Source: Cynocephalus volans
Lineage: Eukaryota; Chordata; Mammalia; Dermoptera; Cynocephalidae
Direction of reading: 5' to 3'
Length of the DNA stretch: 64,000 bases
Assembly (NCBI RefSeq): GCF_027409185.1
Contig: NC_084463.1
Location: 41,766,407 to 41,830,406, forward strand
Shown here piece by piece: positions 1 to 12,062 of the stretch. The position numbers were made by a program, and so were the translations under genes. Numbering within the stretch: position 1 is the stretch's first letter; every line of letters starts with the position of its first letter. Below the pieces are notes generated by a model. The model made no database searches and had not been told where the DNA came from. It saw nothing but the letters and a program-made list of their open reading frames with translations.

Positions 1-1140
1 TCTGCCTTCATCAGGTAACAACCCTGCCTCAGCTCCGGCTTTTTATAACTCTTCCATGAAGTGGCTGGTATGGAAGGAATTTTCTGAGTCCATGTACAGG
101 GAGCAGGTCTGGATGGTGGCTCAGGTACATGCTCAAAATAATAGGTGGCCTGTGGGAACCATTGCTGTTCCTTGCACAGACCCCAGTTGGAACTACCAGG
201 CTGGCCACGGGGATCAGGATCTCCAGGATAACATGATCACACACTTGATTTATGGCCTCCAAAGGCTCACAAGTCAATTATGACAAGCTTAGAGGAATCA
301 CAGAGAGATACACTGAAAATCCCAGTGAGTTCCTAATCCACCTCTCTGAGGCTTTATGTGAATACACATGTATAGAGCCAAACTCCCCTGCAGGCATGGT
401 CCTCTTACACTCTAATTTCATTACCCAATCAGCCCCTGATATTTGGGGGAAAAAAAAAAGTATGAAAGAGATCAGGCCAAATGCCAGCTCCTGGCTAATG
501 CCATCCATGGCTCACATACTCCAAAGCCAGCTTCCTTAAGAGGCAAGCCACCTGAGAACTTCAAATGCAGTCCACTGGACCACTTGGCACAGGCCTGTCA
601 TAACCCTAGGCCCCCTCCTGGGGCCCTGTCCTCACTACAAATGGCCAGGCCACTGGGGGATTGACTGTTCCACTCTCCAGAAAGGGAGTGGCCCAGTCCC
701 TAACCCACAACCTTCAGCTCCACAAGCATCTCTACTGGAGCTTCTAGGCTTTGCCCAGGAGGAGGACTGATGATGCCCAGGGCCTGAGGCCCCCATGGAA
801 ATCAAGGCGCCTGAGCCCAGTGTAACTCGCCTTGTCACAGGTAAGCCAATCTCTTTTGTCATTGATACAGGGGCCATTTACTCTACCCTTCCTGAATATG
901 CAGGACCAACAACCCCATCCTCTCTCACAATAGTAGGGGTCATGGGATGAGAATACCACCCACAGATCACTTAAGCCCTCCCCTTCACCCTACATTACAC
1001 CCAATTAACACACAAATTCTTAATAATGCATCAATGCCCATCCCCCTTACTGGGACAGGACATTTCTTTTCAAATTCAAAGCTACTCTTACCCTAAACAC
1101 TTTAACTCCCATCTCCAGCAGGAAGTAGCTTCAGAAGAAT
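1..1140 (+). mobile_element. Class I endogenous retrovirus remnant, gag to protease/RT start
   Basis: The plus strand keeps degenerate gammaretrovirus-like gag sequence. A capsid C-terminal segment lies at about 252-480, where the phrase for the QSAPDI turn is still readable. A nucleocapsid-like Cys-rich stretch follows at about 560-665. At about 840-950 a retroviral aspartic protease piece shows the Asp-Thr-Gly motif, and a short protease/RT junction runs to about 1140. The frames are broken by stops and frameshifts, so no protein is expected. RT, integrase and env are missing: the sequence passes straight into LTR sequence. The left end runs off the window. The family assignment to class I comes from the gag and protease pattern and not from a database search. 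Confidence 0.8.
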
Positions 1141-1149
1141 GAGATCTCC

Positions 1150-1550
1150 ACTCTTTTCTCCTTTTTCCTATACTTAAAAGGCAGGAATAATAGATCTGCA
1201 ACATAACCAGCGCCATTTTAGACAATCCTAAGTACAAAATGGCGCCATCCACTTCCTCTCCTCCCCTCCCCCATTCTCTTTTACAAGAAGCCTCATGGTT
1301 TTGGAGAAAATGAAACTTTTGACATTTCTGCATGCACAGAACTCTCCATTCCCATGACCTAACTCAATCCCCACCCCGGAATTACATCACCCAGCTCTTG
1401 GCACCAACATACCAATATAAGCTCCCACGCACTGCCCTATGTTAGCCACTGTCCCCCATTTTCAGGGCAGCCCTGGGCTGTCCGCTTTGAGTACACCCTG
1501 GCAGATTTTCTTTAATAAAGCTTGAATGGTACCTGACATCTCGGCTTTCT
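1150..1550 (+). mobile_element. 3' LTR of the class I ERV
   Basis: After the protease/RT junction the sequence changes to LTR character. There is a TATA-like ATATAA near 1415, a C-rich leader, then AATAAA at about 1513 followed by a pyrimidine-rich end (TTTCTTTCTTTCAA) near 1550. The left boundary is not sharp. Because the element goes from the start of pol directly to the LTR, most of pol and all of env were deleted. Confidence 0.65.
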
Positions 1551-1554
1551 TTCT

Positions 1555-1805
1555 TTCAATATTTTAATACATGTACTTATTGTGGAATAATCAAAACACT
1601 CACATACCTATAATCTCACATCCTTATTTCTTTGTGGTGAAGACGTTTAAAATCAACATTTTTAGCAACTTTGAAGTATTCAGTACATTACTATGAATTG
1701 TCTTCACTGTGCTGTGCAATAAAGCACCAGAACTTACTCCTGCCTACCTGAAACCTTGTTCCCTTTGACCAACATGTGCTCTTTTTCCATCCCCTGCTGT
1801 CCCAT
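1555..1805 (-). mobile_element. L1 3' UTR fragment (old L1)
   Basis: In reverse complement this reads like the 3' UTR of an ancient L1M element, including the stretch telling of 'TTGGTCAAAGG' and the region with TTCAGGTAGGCAGGAG. It lies directly against the minus-strand ORF1/5' UTR piece at 1806, so the two may be parts of one internally deleted element. Confidence 0.6.
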
Positions 1806-3060
1806 GCCTCAGTCTCTGGTAACCTCCATTCTACTCTCTGCTGTTAGTCTGATGAGAGCTCCCTTATAGGTGACTTGATGCTTTTCTCTTGCTGCTTTTA
1901 AGATTCTCTGTTTTTGAGCTTTGCCAATTTGACTGTAATGTGTCTCAGAGGATCTTTTTGGATTGAATCTGTTTTGGGATCTTTGAGCCTCCTGGATCTG
2001 AAGGTCCATCTCTATCCCTATACCTGGGGAGTTTTCCACTACTGTTTCATCGAATATGCTTTTAATTCCTTTTCCTTTTTCCTTTCCTTCTGGAACATCC
2101 ATGATTCAGATGTTTGTGCACTTTGGGTTGTCTGCTAGCTCTCTTAGATTTTCCTCATTTTTTAAATTCTTTTTTCGCCCACCTGGGTTATTTTGAGAAG
2201 ACTGTCTTGAAGATCAGGAATTCTTTTTTCTGCTTGTTCTAGCCTGCCATTTGTTTTTTCTTTTATCAGATGAACACTTCAGCTCCATTAACTCAGCTAA
2301 ACTCTTTTTTAGAACATTAATGTCTTTGTATGTTTTCTCCTTCAGACCCTGGATACTTTTTCTCATTTTGTTGTGCTGAGTCTTCTTGTGTGTCATTGAC
2401 TTTCACTAAGATTGTTGCTCAGAATTCCTTTTCAGTCATTTCAGGGGTTTCCTGTTCTGTAGGATCTGGCATTTGAGAATTACTATATTCCTTTTTAGTG
2501 TCTTCTTTTCTTATTATTTTTTTAACATAGTTTTAGTCTCTCACGTTGATTTCTGGTCATCTGAAAGATCACTTGCTTCTTTTATTACTCTGGAGTCTGG
2601 AGTGGACTTTGAGGAGAAAGACTGACTCTTCCTTTTCCAGGCAGCTCTGGTGACTCTTCTCTGTGTCAGGGCAGTTGAATATGTGGTGGGCCCCCCTGCA
2701 TGGTGGTCATGGCTGCTCTGTGGTGGCAAGCTGTCCTTGTGGAGGTACAATCTGTGGTGGCTGCTGTTGTGGTCCACATCCATGGAAGTGGTTTGTGGCC
2801 TCTCTGTCCCTGTCGCAAGACTCCTCCTGCCTTCTGCATGGGCCGGAGTGGGGTTGTTTGGGCCTGGGCATTTCCCTGCTCTAGGCCTCACTGTCATGGC
2901 ACCTGTGCTTTTCCTGCCTCCTGCATGGGTGGGGGTGGAGTTCTTCCCTTCATCTTGAGTGTGGTGGTTATTTATTTGTTTTACCAATTTCAGTATACAC
3001 ATCTAGAACCCTGATTTGGAGGCCTTGTCTAGCCAGGGGTCCCAGGATCTTCCTTCAGAC
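1806..3060 (-). mobile_element. L1 or HAL1-like copy: ORF1 and 5' UTR, no ORF2
   Basis: The minus strand encodes degenerate L1 ORF1p. The frame at 1809-2102 holds the conserved C-terminal core (NPKRSS..., then LKAARE.., then IRLTAES). The frame at 2214-2396 is the Lys/Glu-rich coiled-coil part. 2640-3060 is the GC-richer 5' UTR. No ORF2 follows. The same arrangement recurs at 28540-30030 and 39992-41330. HAL1 elements (half-L1, ORF1 only) have this structure, but an internally deleted L1 would look the same. Confidence 0.7.
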
Positions 3061-3292
3061 ATACGACATCCACCCAGTTAATATTCACAGGTGCTGTTTT
3101 GCTGTCTTTGTGTGCACATATGCAGGGACCCTCAATGATTCATCTATCACCCATGGAAAGAGTGAATCATTTACCAGCTGCTGGAGTGTCCTGCATCATC
3201 TATGCAGATCTCCGAATACCTGTAGGTCACAGATGCTGTGTGCAGCCACCTGGGCCTCCCATAGCAGAGGAGGATACGAAACTGTGGTAAAA

Positions 3293-3383
3293 GGGTTAAG
3301 AATAAAAAAAAAAAGAATAAAAATAAAAAATAAAAAAATAAAAAAAATAAAAAAGAATAAAAAAAAAAAAAGGGTTAAGAATA
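3293..3383 (+). mobile_element. A-rich tail-only retroinsertion with target-site duplication
   Basis: The 12-mer GGGTTAAGAATA occurs at 3293-3304 and again at 3372-3383 (16 bp if adjacent A residues are included). Between them is only A-rich sequence of the form (A)nTAAAA, like the tails of the young L1s at 42300 and 62945. This is what an L1 insertion truncated almost to its poly(A) tail would leave. An A-rich microsatellite with local duplication is the alternative. Confidence 0.55.
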
Positions 3384-3419
3384 TTTTTAAATTTTATTTA
3401 CACAAAAGTTTTCTGATTT

Positions 3420-3885
3420 ATCATGTTTGATGCCTCTATAATTACCATTTGTATGTATGTGCGTGCATAATATGTAAAAGTTATTTGATTAGTTCTGTGT
3501 TGCTGATTTCTTAACTTAATTCTATTACTCTTCTCAGTTTTGAAATCTGCTCTAAACATTCATTTAAGGTCACCTTCCTTGCATATGGGCCTGAGATAAT
3601 TCTAGGACATATTAACTGGGATTAAACCCTGGCTCTACCATTTACTGGATATTTGACAAAATATTCTCATTAAAAAGCAAGATTTATGTATTTGCTCTGA
3701 CAGGTTATTTATGTGGTTTTATACATTAATATATTTTTTTAAAACTGCTAGAATGACATCCTGTGTATAGTCATTGGTCAAAAACAAGCGGTGTTGCTAT
3801 TCTTAATGTTATATTGAAGCCTGTATGTCACGTACAATCCATTCAGTTCAAAGTCATCCAGGAATCCTTTCCTCAGTATTCTACC
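3420..3885. other. No recognised feature
   Basis: AT-rich sequence without an open reading frame, a splice-bounded exon or a repeat that I recognise. Confidence 0.5.
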
Positions 3886-3887
3886 TC

Positions 3888-4050
3888 TGTGCTACTCAAA
3901 AGTGTGGCATTTGGACCAAAGGCATTGGCATCACTTGAACTTGTTAGAAATGCTGACACTCAGGACCAACCCAAGACATCTTTAGATCAGAATTTGCATT
4001 CTAATAAGATTTCCAGTTCATTGTTGCACACATCAAATTTTGAGAAGTAT
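3888..4050 (+). mobile_element. MER5A-like hAT-Charlie MITE
   Basis: The plus strand follows the MER5A consensus in order: a start like GTGCTACTCAAA, then CATTGGCATCACTTG, then TTGTTAGAAATGC, then a CTCAGG..CAACCCAAGAC segment, then ATCAGAATTTGCATT, and an end reading TTTTGAGAAGTATG. Divergence is high, as expected for this ancient non-autonomous element. Recognised from memory of the consensus. Confidence 0.75.
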
Positions 4051-4351
4051 GCGTCTTACTCACCATGACTGTTTTTCTTCTAAGAAATATGCATGACTTA
4101 TCCTAAGTGATATAAATATGGAACTCCAAAATGTATATTCGTATACTGATGCTTTAATTTTATATTTTATATCCCATAAAAGCATAGTGTCTACACTGGT
4201 TATATAAATCTTATGTCATTCTTTTTGCAGAGTTAAGAAATACATTAGAGAATATTACAATGTTGATAAGTATCTTATTGGATAATTCAGGTCACTTATG
4301 TGAGTCAGGACATGTTTTCCTAACTCTGTAATTTTATCTTGGGTCAAATGA

Positions 4352-4651
<300 letters not shown>

Positions 4652-5073
4652 TGATTTGCATATGTGTATTTAAGATTTCTGTTTTCAAGGAAAAAAAAGT
4701 TGGGGTTTGTTGGTGGAAAAGAAAATCTTCATGATGTTTTATCTTGACGTTAGTCTTCCCTTTCTTGAGGTGATCTTGATCCTTCACTCCAATTTAGTAA
4801 CAATTCTAGAAACTCAGTGGCATAAAATATTGTCACCCACACCTTAAAATACATTTCCCCCTTTTGTATTTGATTCGGTAGTAATTGGAAGTGGAGATCA
4901 AGATCCACAAATTTGTAGTGCTTTCAAAATATTCTAATGGTTGTGCCAGGAAAGTATTTTGGGATATAGTTTTGTACAGTCTTCCAGAGTGTTCTCTATT
5001 CTCCACTGAGCACAGAATTAGATGGATTAAAAAAATTTCATCAAGAGTCATGTGACTTTTTCTGATAAAACAG

Positions 5074-5166
5074 GCCTTCCTGTCTTTAAGCCGGACTTTG
5101 CCATCTTTTTGGAACAGAGGAAAGAATACAGGAATATGCAGAGAGAAATGACCGTCGCCAACCCAG
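5074..5166 (+). pseudogene. KRAB B-box exon (orphan)
   Basis: A 93-nt exon with acceptor AAAACAG and donor GTAGGT, in the same phase (1-1) as KRAB-A. It encodes GLPVFKPDFAIFLEQRKEY followed by RNMQREMTVANP, which matches the KRAB-b pattern (KPD....LEQRKEPW). It lies 505 bp after KRAB-A, a normal spacing. The usual length is 96 nt, so one codon is missing. The frame is open across both exons, but the next 900 bp contain no C2H2 finger array and then old L1 sequence begins. Confidence 0.8.
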
Positions 5167-6035
5167 GTAGGTGAGCATACGTGAGCAGATAACATAGGTC
5201 AGGACAGGTCCAAAGGTCAAAGAAGAAATCAGACCTTAAAGTGGGAATTGGGAAGATCTGCTCCAGTGAAAATAATTTTTGGGGAGCCTAGGTTTATTTC
5301 TCTTGTTCTCACAGAGGTAAATCTTCTATTTAGTGCTCTTACAGTTTTCTGATCATTTTTCTTCCCCTTCAGTTATCTTTTTTCAAATTAATAGTGAGAG
5401 CTAAAGCTTTCTTTATGGTCTCACAATCTGACTACTCTTCCACTGATTATGCAGACCTGGGTTAATCTGGGCATTTGTCTGAGGACCTCTATGTTAAGTC
5501 ATTTAAAGTTTTTTTTGTTTGTTTCATGTCAGAAGTGTGTGACAGGTGTGGTGAAACATACTGGGATTTAGTTCAAAAGTCCTAGAAACAGTGTAGACAG
5601 ATGTCATGTATTTCCAATCCCATGAAGTTTTCAAAGGCAATTATACAGAAATTCGGACTCAGTAATTGCATCCTAGCACAAAGCATCTCCTTAAATAGAG
5701 GAAAATCTAACCCTATATCTCACCTCTAAATTTTCTTTTTTTTCTAGCCTAAAATAAGATAGGAATTTAAACAAATTCTGCAACTGTGAAGTAGTGTAGT
5801 ACATTTCTTACTATAGAGAATTCTTAACTAGTGTCCATGGGAGCTTAGAACATTGGCTAGCATGTAGTAAAGTTCTGAGTGTTGCTTTACATCTTATCAG
5901 TGTATAATTTTGTCTGATTTAGTATGAAGCTTACTAAGAATGTGTCCTCTGTTTTTTCTTGCTTTTTTGCCCCTCTCCTCCGTTTCTTCTTCACTTCCCC
6001 CCCTTTTTTTTCGTGACATGGGTTTTTTGCAAATA
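5167..6035. other. No recognised feature (where a zinc-finger exon might be expected)
   Basis: AT-rich DNA with scattered stops in all frames. There are no CxxC...HxxxH repeats and no TGEKPY-type linkers, and no repeat family is obvious. Confidence 0.55.
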
Positions 6036-6039
6036 TAAA

Positions 6040-9000
6040 TTGTATATATTAAAGCTGTACATTGTGATGAGTTGATATAAGTATATATTGTGTGATGACC
6101 AACATAACCATGTTAACTAACACAGTCATCATCTCACAGTTACCATAATTTTTTGTGGTGGAAACACAATGTGGTCTCTTAAAAAATTCCAAGTGTACAA
6201 TACATAGTTAACTATAGTCACAATGTTTACATTAGATCCCCCAAATTTATCTTGTAACTGAAAGGTTATAGCCTTTGATCAGCGTCTTTCCATCTCACTA
6301 CCCCTGGCTGTCAGCACCCACCATTCTGTTTTAACTCTACCTTTTTTTTCTTAGATTTTACATGTAACTTATATCAAAATATTTGTACTTTTTCTGTCTT
6401 ATTTCAGATGCCATAATGTCCTATCAGGTTCATCCATGATGTCACAAGTGGGAGGGTTGCCTTTTTCTTTATGGCTGAATAATATGTATATGAAGGTACT
6501 TTAAAAAGTTAATGGCAAGAGTCAAATTATCTTTTCATTTTATTTTTCCAAGAACTTCTTGAGGTATCCTCATATATACCACATGTTACTTATCCACTCT
6601 TCTGTCAGTGGACCTTTAGGTTGTTTTTATATCTTGGCTATTGTGAATAATGTGCTATGAACAAGGGGGTACAGAAATTTCTTTGACATACTAGTTTTAT
6701 TTTCTTTGTTTGTATACCCAGGTGTGGAATTGAATGATTGCAAGGTAGTTCAATTTTTAATTTTTGGAGATGTCTCCATATTGTTTTCATATTGACTGGA
6801 TCAGTTTACATCCCTACCCATAGTGTAGGAGAGTTTCTTATTTTCCACACCCTCAACGTTTGTTATCTTGACTTTTTGATAAAAACTATCTTAACAGTGT
6901 GAGGTGATATCTCACTGTAGTTTGATTTGCATTTCCCTGATGGTTAGTGATGCCAAGTGGCACCTTTTCATAAACTTGTTTGCGAAATATATATTTAGGT
7001 CCTTTACATATTTTTCAATTAGATTTACTACTTTTTTTTTTTTTTTGCTTTTAAGTTTTGTTAGATCATCATTACTTACCAGGTATATTTTCTCCCAGTC
7101 CATTGGTTTCCTTTTCATTTTGTTCTTTGTTTCCTTTGTTGTGCATAAACTGTTTAGCCTGATAAACTCCCACGTGTGTGTGTGTGTGTGTGTGTGCGTG
7201 TGCATGTGTGTGTGTGTGTTTTGCTTCTTCTTTGCTCCTTTTCATTGTGCTTTTGGTGTCATACCCCCCAAAATTATTGCCACGGTCAATGTCATAGAGA
7301 TTATTCTCTCTGGCTTCTTGGAGTTTTACAGTTTCTGGTGTTATATTAAGTGTTTAACTCATTTTGAGATAATTTTTGTATGTGATGCAAGATAAGTGTT
7401 CAGTGTCTTTCCTTTGCTTGTGGATATCCACTTTTCCCAGAAATTTTTTTGACGAGACTACACTTTCCGTTTTATGTCTTGGTGGTTTTGTCAAAGATTA
7501 GTTGATCTATACTCATGGGTTTAATTGTGGTCTGTCCTGTTTCATTGGTCTGTGTGTCTGTTTTTATGCTTGTGCCATGCTCTTTTGATTAGCTTAGCTT
7601 TGTAAAGTAGTTTGAAGTGAAGAAATGTGACACCTCCAACTTAGTTGTTCTTTAAAATTGCATTGGCTATTTGGGGTCATTTGTGATCCCATATGAATTT
7701 AGAATTTTATTGCTGTTTTTCTGAAAAGTGCCACTTGAATTTAGATGGATTCCTTTGGATCTGTAGATCAGTTTCTGTAATATCAACTTTTTATGGATAT
7801 TAGTTTTGCATTTCATAAACAAGGAATGTCTTTCCGTTTATTTGGGTCTACTTTAATTACTTCTATCATATTTTACAGTTTTCATGGAACAGATTTTTCA
7901 CCTCCTGTGTTAAATTTACTCATAAACATTTTATAACTTTTGATGCTATTGTATATGGGATTAATTTTTTTTCTTGGATAGTGCATTGTTAGTGTATAGA
8001 AATACAACTGATTTTTGTATGTTGATTTTTGTGACCTGTAACTTTACTGAACGTTTATTAATTTTATGGTTTTGTTTGGTATAGTCTTTAAGGTTTTCCA
8101 TATATAAGATCCCATCATCAGCAAGCAGAAACAACTTTTATTCCTTGTGTATTTGAATTTTGTTTGTTTGTTTGTTTGTTTCATACCTAATTGTTGTAGC
8201 TCTGTCTTCCAGTACTATGTTTACTGAAGTGATGAGAGTGGGCATCCTTGTCTTGTTCCTGAGAGTAGAGGAAAAAATTTCATCATTTTTCCACTGAGTG
8301 TTATGTTACGTAAGTGCTTATTATATATGGCCTCTGTGCTGAGATATATTTTTTTGTACGTGTATTGTTTAGAGATTTTATTATGAATGCATGTTAAATT
8401 CTGTCAGATGTTTTCAGTGCATCCTTTGAGAGAGTGGTATGAACTTTGTTTTTCATAATGGGATTGTGGTATACCATTTTTATTGATTTGCATAGGTTGA
8501 GCCATCCTTTCATCCCAGGGATAAATTCCACTTGATCATGTTAGAGGATCCTTTTCAGGACCTGATGAATTTGGTTTCTAGAGTTTTGTTGAGGATATTT
8601 ACTGGTATCTTTATCAGGAATATTGCCTCATAGTTTTTTTTTTCTTGTAATGTCCTTACCTGGCTTCAGTATTAGGGTAATGCTGTCCTCATCAAGTGAG
8701 TGTGGAAGTGTTCACTCCTTTTCAATATTTTGGAAGAGTTTGGTAAGGATTAGTATTATTTTTTCTTTTGATTCTTGGTAGAATTTACCCACAAAGTCAT
8801 CCATCCTTGGGCATTTCTTTGTTGAGAGATTTTTGATTATTGCTTCATCTTCTTACTAATTATTGGTCTGTTCAAATTTTCCAATTTTTTATGATTTAAT
8901 CTTCGTAGGTTTTCCATTTTTCAAAGTTTATCTGTTTTTTCTCAGTTATCTTATATTTGTCATACACTTGTTCATAGTGGTCCTTTATAATCCTTTGTAT

Positions 9001-9242
9001 TTCTGTGGTATCACTTGTAATGTCTCCTCTTTAATTTGTAATGTTTTGAGCTCTCTCTCTTTTCTTAACCGTGGTTAACCTAGCCAAATCTTGCCAATTT
9101 TGTTCCCTTTAAAAAAAAAAAAACAACTCAATTCTTAGTTTGATGTTTTCTGTTCTCTTTTGAGTTTCTATTTTATCCCTTTACACTCTAATGTTCTTTC
9201 ATTCACCATACTAACAGTGGCATTATTTAATAGTTTATTTTC
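6040..9242 (-). mobile_element. Old L1, minus strand: 3' UTR and ORF2, part 1
   Basis: The plus strand is the complement of L1M-type 3' UTR (6040-6350) followed by degenerate ORF2. Typical antisense phrases are present: GGCTATTGTGAATAATG (6641), GTGAGGTGATATCTCACTG (6900), TTTGATTTGCATTTCC, and further up the reverse-transcriptase region. Many stops make it dead. A (TG)n run at 7174-7220 has grown inside it. A palindromic MITE lies at 6491-6572. The element continues at 12063 after interruption by a MaLR provirus. Confidence 0.85.
6491..6572. mobile_element. Palindromic mariner-type MITE, copy 1
   Basis: About 82 bp that interrupts the L1 3' end. The left arm TGAAGGTACTTTAAAAAGTT is the imperfect inverted complement of the right arm AACTTCTTGAGGTATCCTCA. 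TA dinucleotides flank both sides, the target site of Tc1/mariner elements. A second copy is at 19088-19167. Confidence 0.7.
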
Positions 9243-9690
9243 AAGTTTGTAGTAGTCCATTCCTTTTGCTTAAAAGAAAATACATAAAACTGGGTAATTT
9301 GTAAGAAAACAAAATTTATTGCTTACAGTTTATGGAGGCTGGGAAGTCCAAAGTCCATGGAACACATCTAGTGAGGTTCTTCTTTGGTGATGGCTTTACA
9401 GCCATGCAGGAGTCTCAACATGGAAGAAAATGGTGGAGCAGAGAGAGACTCTCATGTGCTCTCCTTTTCAAGCCCTCAGGACCATACTCCTGACCATTAT
9501 TAATCCATTCACTTCCACATGGTCCTACAGTCTAATCATCTCTTCAAGGCCACACCTTTCAGTTACCACACTAGGATCTCCCACCCTCCACAGTTACAAT
9601 GGGGACCAAGTTTTCAACATTTGGAACTTTTGGGGATGCAGTTTAAGCTTCAGTGAGTTTGGGGTTGGACATTCAATCCACAGTATTCTA
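9243..9690 (-). mobile_element. ERVL-MaLR LTR (3' LTR of provirus 1)
   Basis: Reverse complement of an MST/MLT1-class LTR: it starts TAGTCCATTCC, has AAACTGGGTAATTTGTAAG near its end and closes with GGACATTCAATCCACAG. The partner LTR in the same orientation is at 11613-12062, with MaLR internal sequence between them, so this is a complete (dead) provirus inserted in the L1. Confidence 0.8.
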
Positions 9691-11612
9691 CTCCTTGCCC
9701 CCCAAAACTCATGTTCTTTACCCATACAAATAAATTTATTTCATCCCCAAAGTCTTCACTTGTTTCAGCTCAAAAGACCCAAGTTCAAAGTCCCATCTGC
9801 AAAATCAGAATAAGTTATCTCCTTCCAAGATTCAGTTGTGGGACAAGCACAGGGTACATATACCTGTTCAAAAAAAGAGAAATAGGCCAGAAGAAAAAGG
9901 TATAGCGGGTCTCGATGGAGTTTGGATGTGTTGTCCCCTCCAACACTCGTGGCAATTTGATCCCAAATGTGGCACTGTTGGAAAGTGATTGAGTCATGGG
10001 GGCAGATTCCTCATGAATGGATTAGTGCTCTCTTAGGTGGGGGGAGTAATGAGTGAGTTCTTGCCCTATTAGTTCTGCTATAGCTGGTTGTTCATAGGAC
10101 TCTGGCACCTCCTTCCTGTTTCTTGCTTCCTCTCACCATGTGATCTGCTTGTACCTGCCAGCTGCCTGCCACTTTCCACCACAAGTAGAAGGAGCCTGAG
10201 GCCCATGCCAGATGCTATCCCAGAATCATAAGCCAAATAAATAAACCTCTTTTCCTTATGGATTACTCAGTCTTAGGTATTCTGTTATAGCAACACAAAA
10301 TGTACTGATACAGGTCCCAAACAAGTCAGAATCCCAGAAGGGCAGGCACTAAGTCTCAAGCTGGTGAATCCTCTACCTTGACTGCATGTTTGACGTCTTC
10401 TGCATGCTGTGCAGGGGTTGGGTCTCCAGGTCCTCAGGCACCTCCACTCGTATGGTTTTCCTGGTCTAAAGGCCATGTTTCAGCTCTCTCAGGCTGGCTT
10501 TGCTTGCTGGTAGCTTCACAGTTCTGGGGTCTCCATTGTGGTCCTGCTTCTACCTCTCCAGTAGGCATGGAGCTGATGGGATTTCACTTCTGCCACTCTA
10601 AGCTCACATTTCCACTCAGCATTGCTCTAGTGAAGGCTGACTGTGGTGAATTTGCCCTGTGACAGATCTCTTCTTGGGTTGCCAGGCTTCTCTGTGTCCT
10701 TTGAAATCAGGGTGCCTCCACCTTGGGAGCCTCCACTGCTCTGGCATTCTGCCAGCCTGCAGAATTAACAGTGCACGGATGCCTTCAAGGCTTCCAGCTT
10801 ATATTTTCCAAAGCTGTGGGTCCACCCACACCTGGGACCAGTTTAGCCACAGCTGAAGTAGCCAATGCAGCTGAGGTGCTGCTGTGGGGAGCAGCATCCT
10901 GAGGTGGCCCTGGCCAGTGAGCCTGCCGTGGGCACCGCAGGCCTGTTCCCCAAGACCATTCTGTCTCCTTAGGCCTCTGGGCCTGTAATGGAAAAGATAA
11001 ACCCTGAAATCCCTTCAGGATCTTTTTTCCCTTCTCTTGCTAATACTTTTCTGTATTCCTCTCCTTAGCAAAAGGCCCCTGGTCTACACTCTTGCTTTTG
11101 TGGCTGGGCTGGAAGTATTCAAATTATTTGAGATATGCTTTCTTTTGAATTGTAAATTCTGGCTTTTCCTCATGCCTTTACTGCTATAACTCACTATAGA
11201 TGGTTACAAGTAGCCACATAGCTTCCTTGGAAATTTCTTTCATCAAGAACCCAGGGTTAGCAACTTTAAGTTCCACATTCCATAAAACTTGTGGGCATGG
11301 ACAGAATGCAGCCATGTTTCTTGCAAGTTCATAACAAGGGTGATCTTTGCCCGAGTTTCCAATAAACTGCTTAGTTTGATTGAAACCTCCTTAGAATGGT
11401 CTTTACAGGACATATTTCTGTAAGCATCATTTAACCAGTCTCTAAAATATTCCAGACTTTCCCTGGTTTTCTTGTCTTTTAAACTCACACCAGTGTCTAC
11501 ACTTTTTCTAGCCTGCTCCTTCAGATTCTTCCAGCCTTCTGCTCATTACCCATTTCCAAAGCTGCTGCTTCCACATTTTTGAGTATGTGTTATAAGCAAC
11601 ACCCCACTCTTG
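9691..11612 (-). mobile_element. MaLR internal region of provirus 1
   Basis: Sequence between the two LTRs, antisense to the MaLR internal consensus. It closes with CATTACCCATTTCCAAAGC near 11545 and CACCCCACTCTTGGTACCA near 11605, the expected start of the internal region next to the 5' LTR. MaLR internal regions are non-autonomous gag-like remnants and no coding frame is intact. A separate LTR was inserted at 9912-10313. Confidence 0.75.
9912..10313 (+). mobile_element. Nested ERVL-MaLR solo LTR
   Basis: Plus-oriented MST/MLT-type LTR: it starts GATGGAGTTTGGATGTGTTG, contains GAGTCATGGGGGC, AATAAATAAACCTCTTTTCC (poly(A) signal region, about 10237) and ends AGCAACACAAAATGTACTGA. GGTCT/GGTCC flanks suggest a 5-bp target duplication. 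Because it lies inside provirus 1, it is younger than that provirus. Confidence 0.8.
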
Positions 11613-12062
11613 GTACCAGTGCTCTTTTGTTACTTATGACAAAATACATGGAACTAGGTAATTTGTAAGAAAATAAAATTTATTGTTCATAGTTTTGGAG
11701 GCAGGGAAGTCCAAAGTCCATGGGCCACCTCTAGTGAAGGTATTCTTTGGTGGTGGCTTCATAGCAGTGTAGGGGTCTCACAGGGCAGAAAGTGGCAGAG
11801 CAGAGAGAGAGACTCTCCTGTGCTTTCCTTTTAAAGCTCTCAGAGCCGCAGCCCTGACTACCATTATTAATCCATTCACTGTGACATGGTTCTACACTCT
11901 AATCACCACTTTAAGGCCCCATCTTTGAATTACTGTAATAGGATTTTCTACCCTCAGCAGTTACAGAGGGGGTCAAGTTTTCAACACCTGGAACTTTGGG
12001 GGACACACTTTAAGATTCAGTGAGTTTGGGTTGGGACATTGAATCCACAGCAAATTTCCTTG
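11613..12062 (-). mobile_element. ERVL-MaLR LTR (5' LTR of provirus 1)
   Basis: It parallels the LTR at 9243-9690 across its length: GGAACTAGGTAATTTGTAAG, then AAGTCCAAAGTCCATGG, then GACATTGAATCCACAGC. On both sides the sequence is minus-strand L1, which fixes the provirus boundaries. Confidence 0.8.

Noticed and set aside
2650..3014. Plus-strand frames of about 100 codons
   Set aside because: They are the complement of the GC-rich L1 5' UTR, rich in Trp/Cys/Val by composition only.
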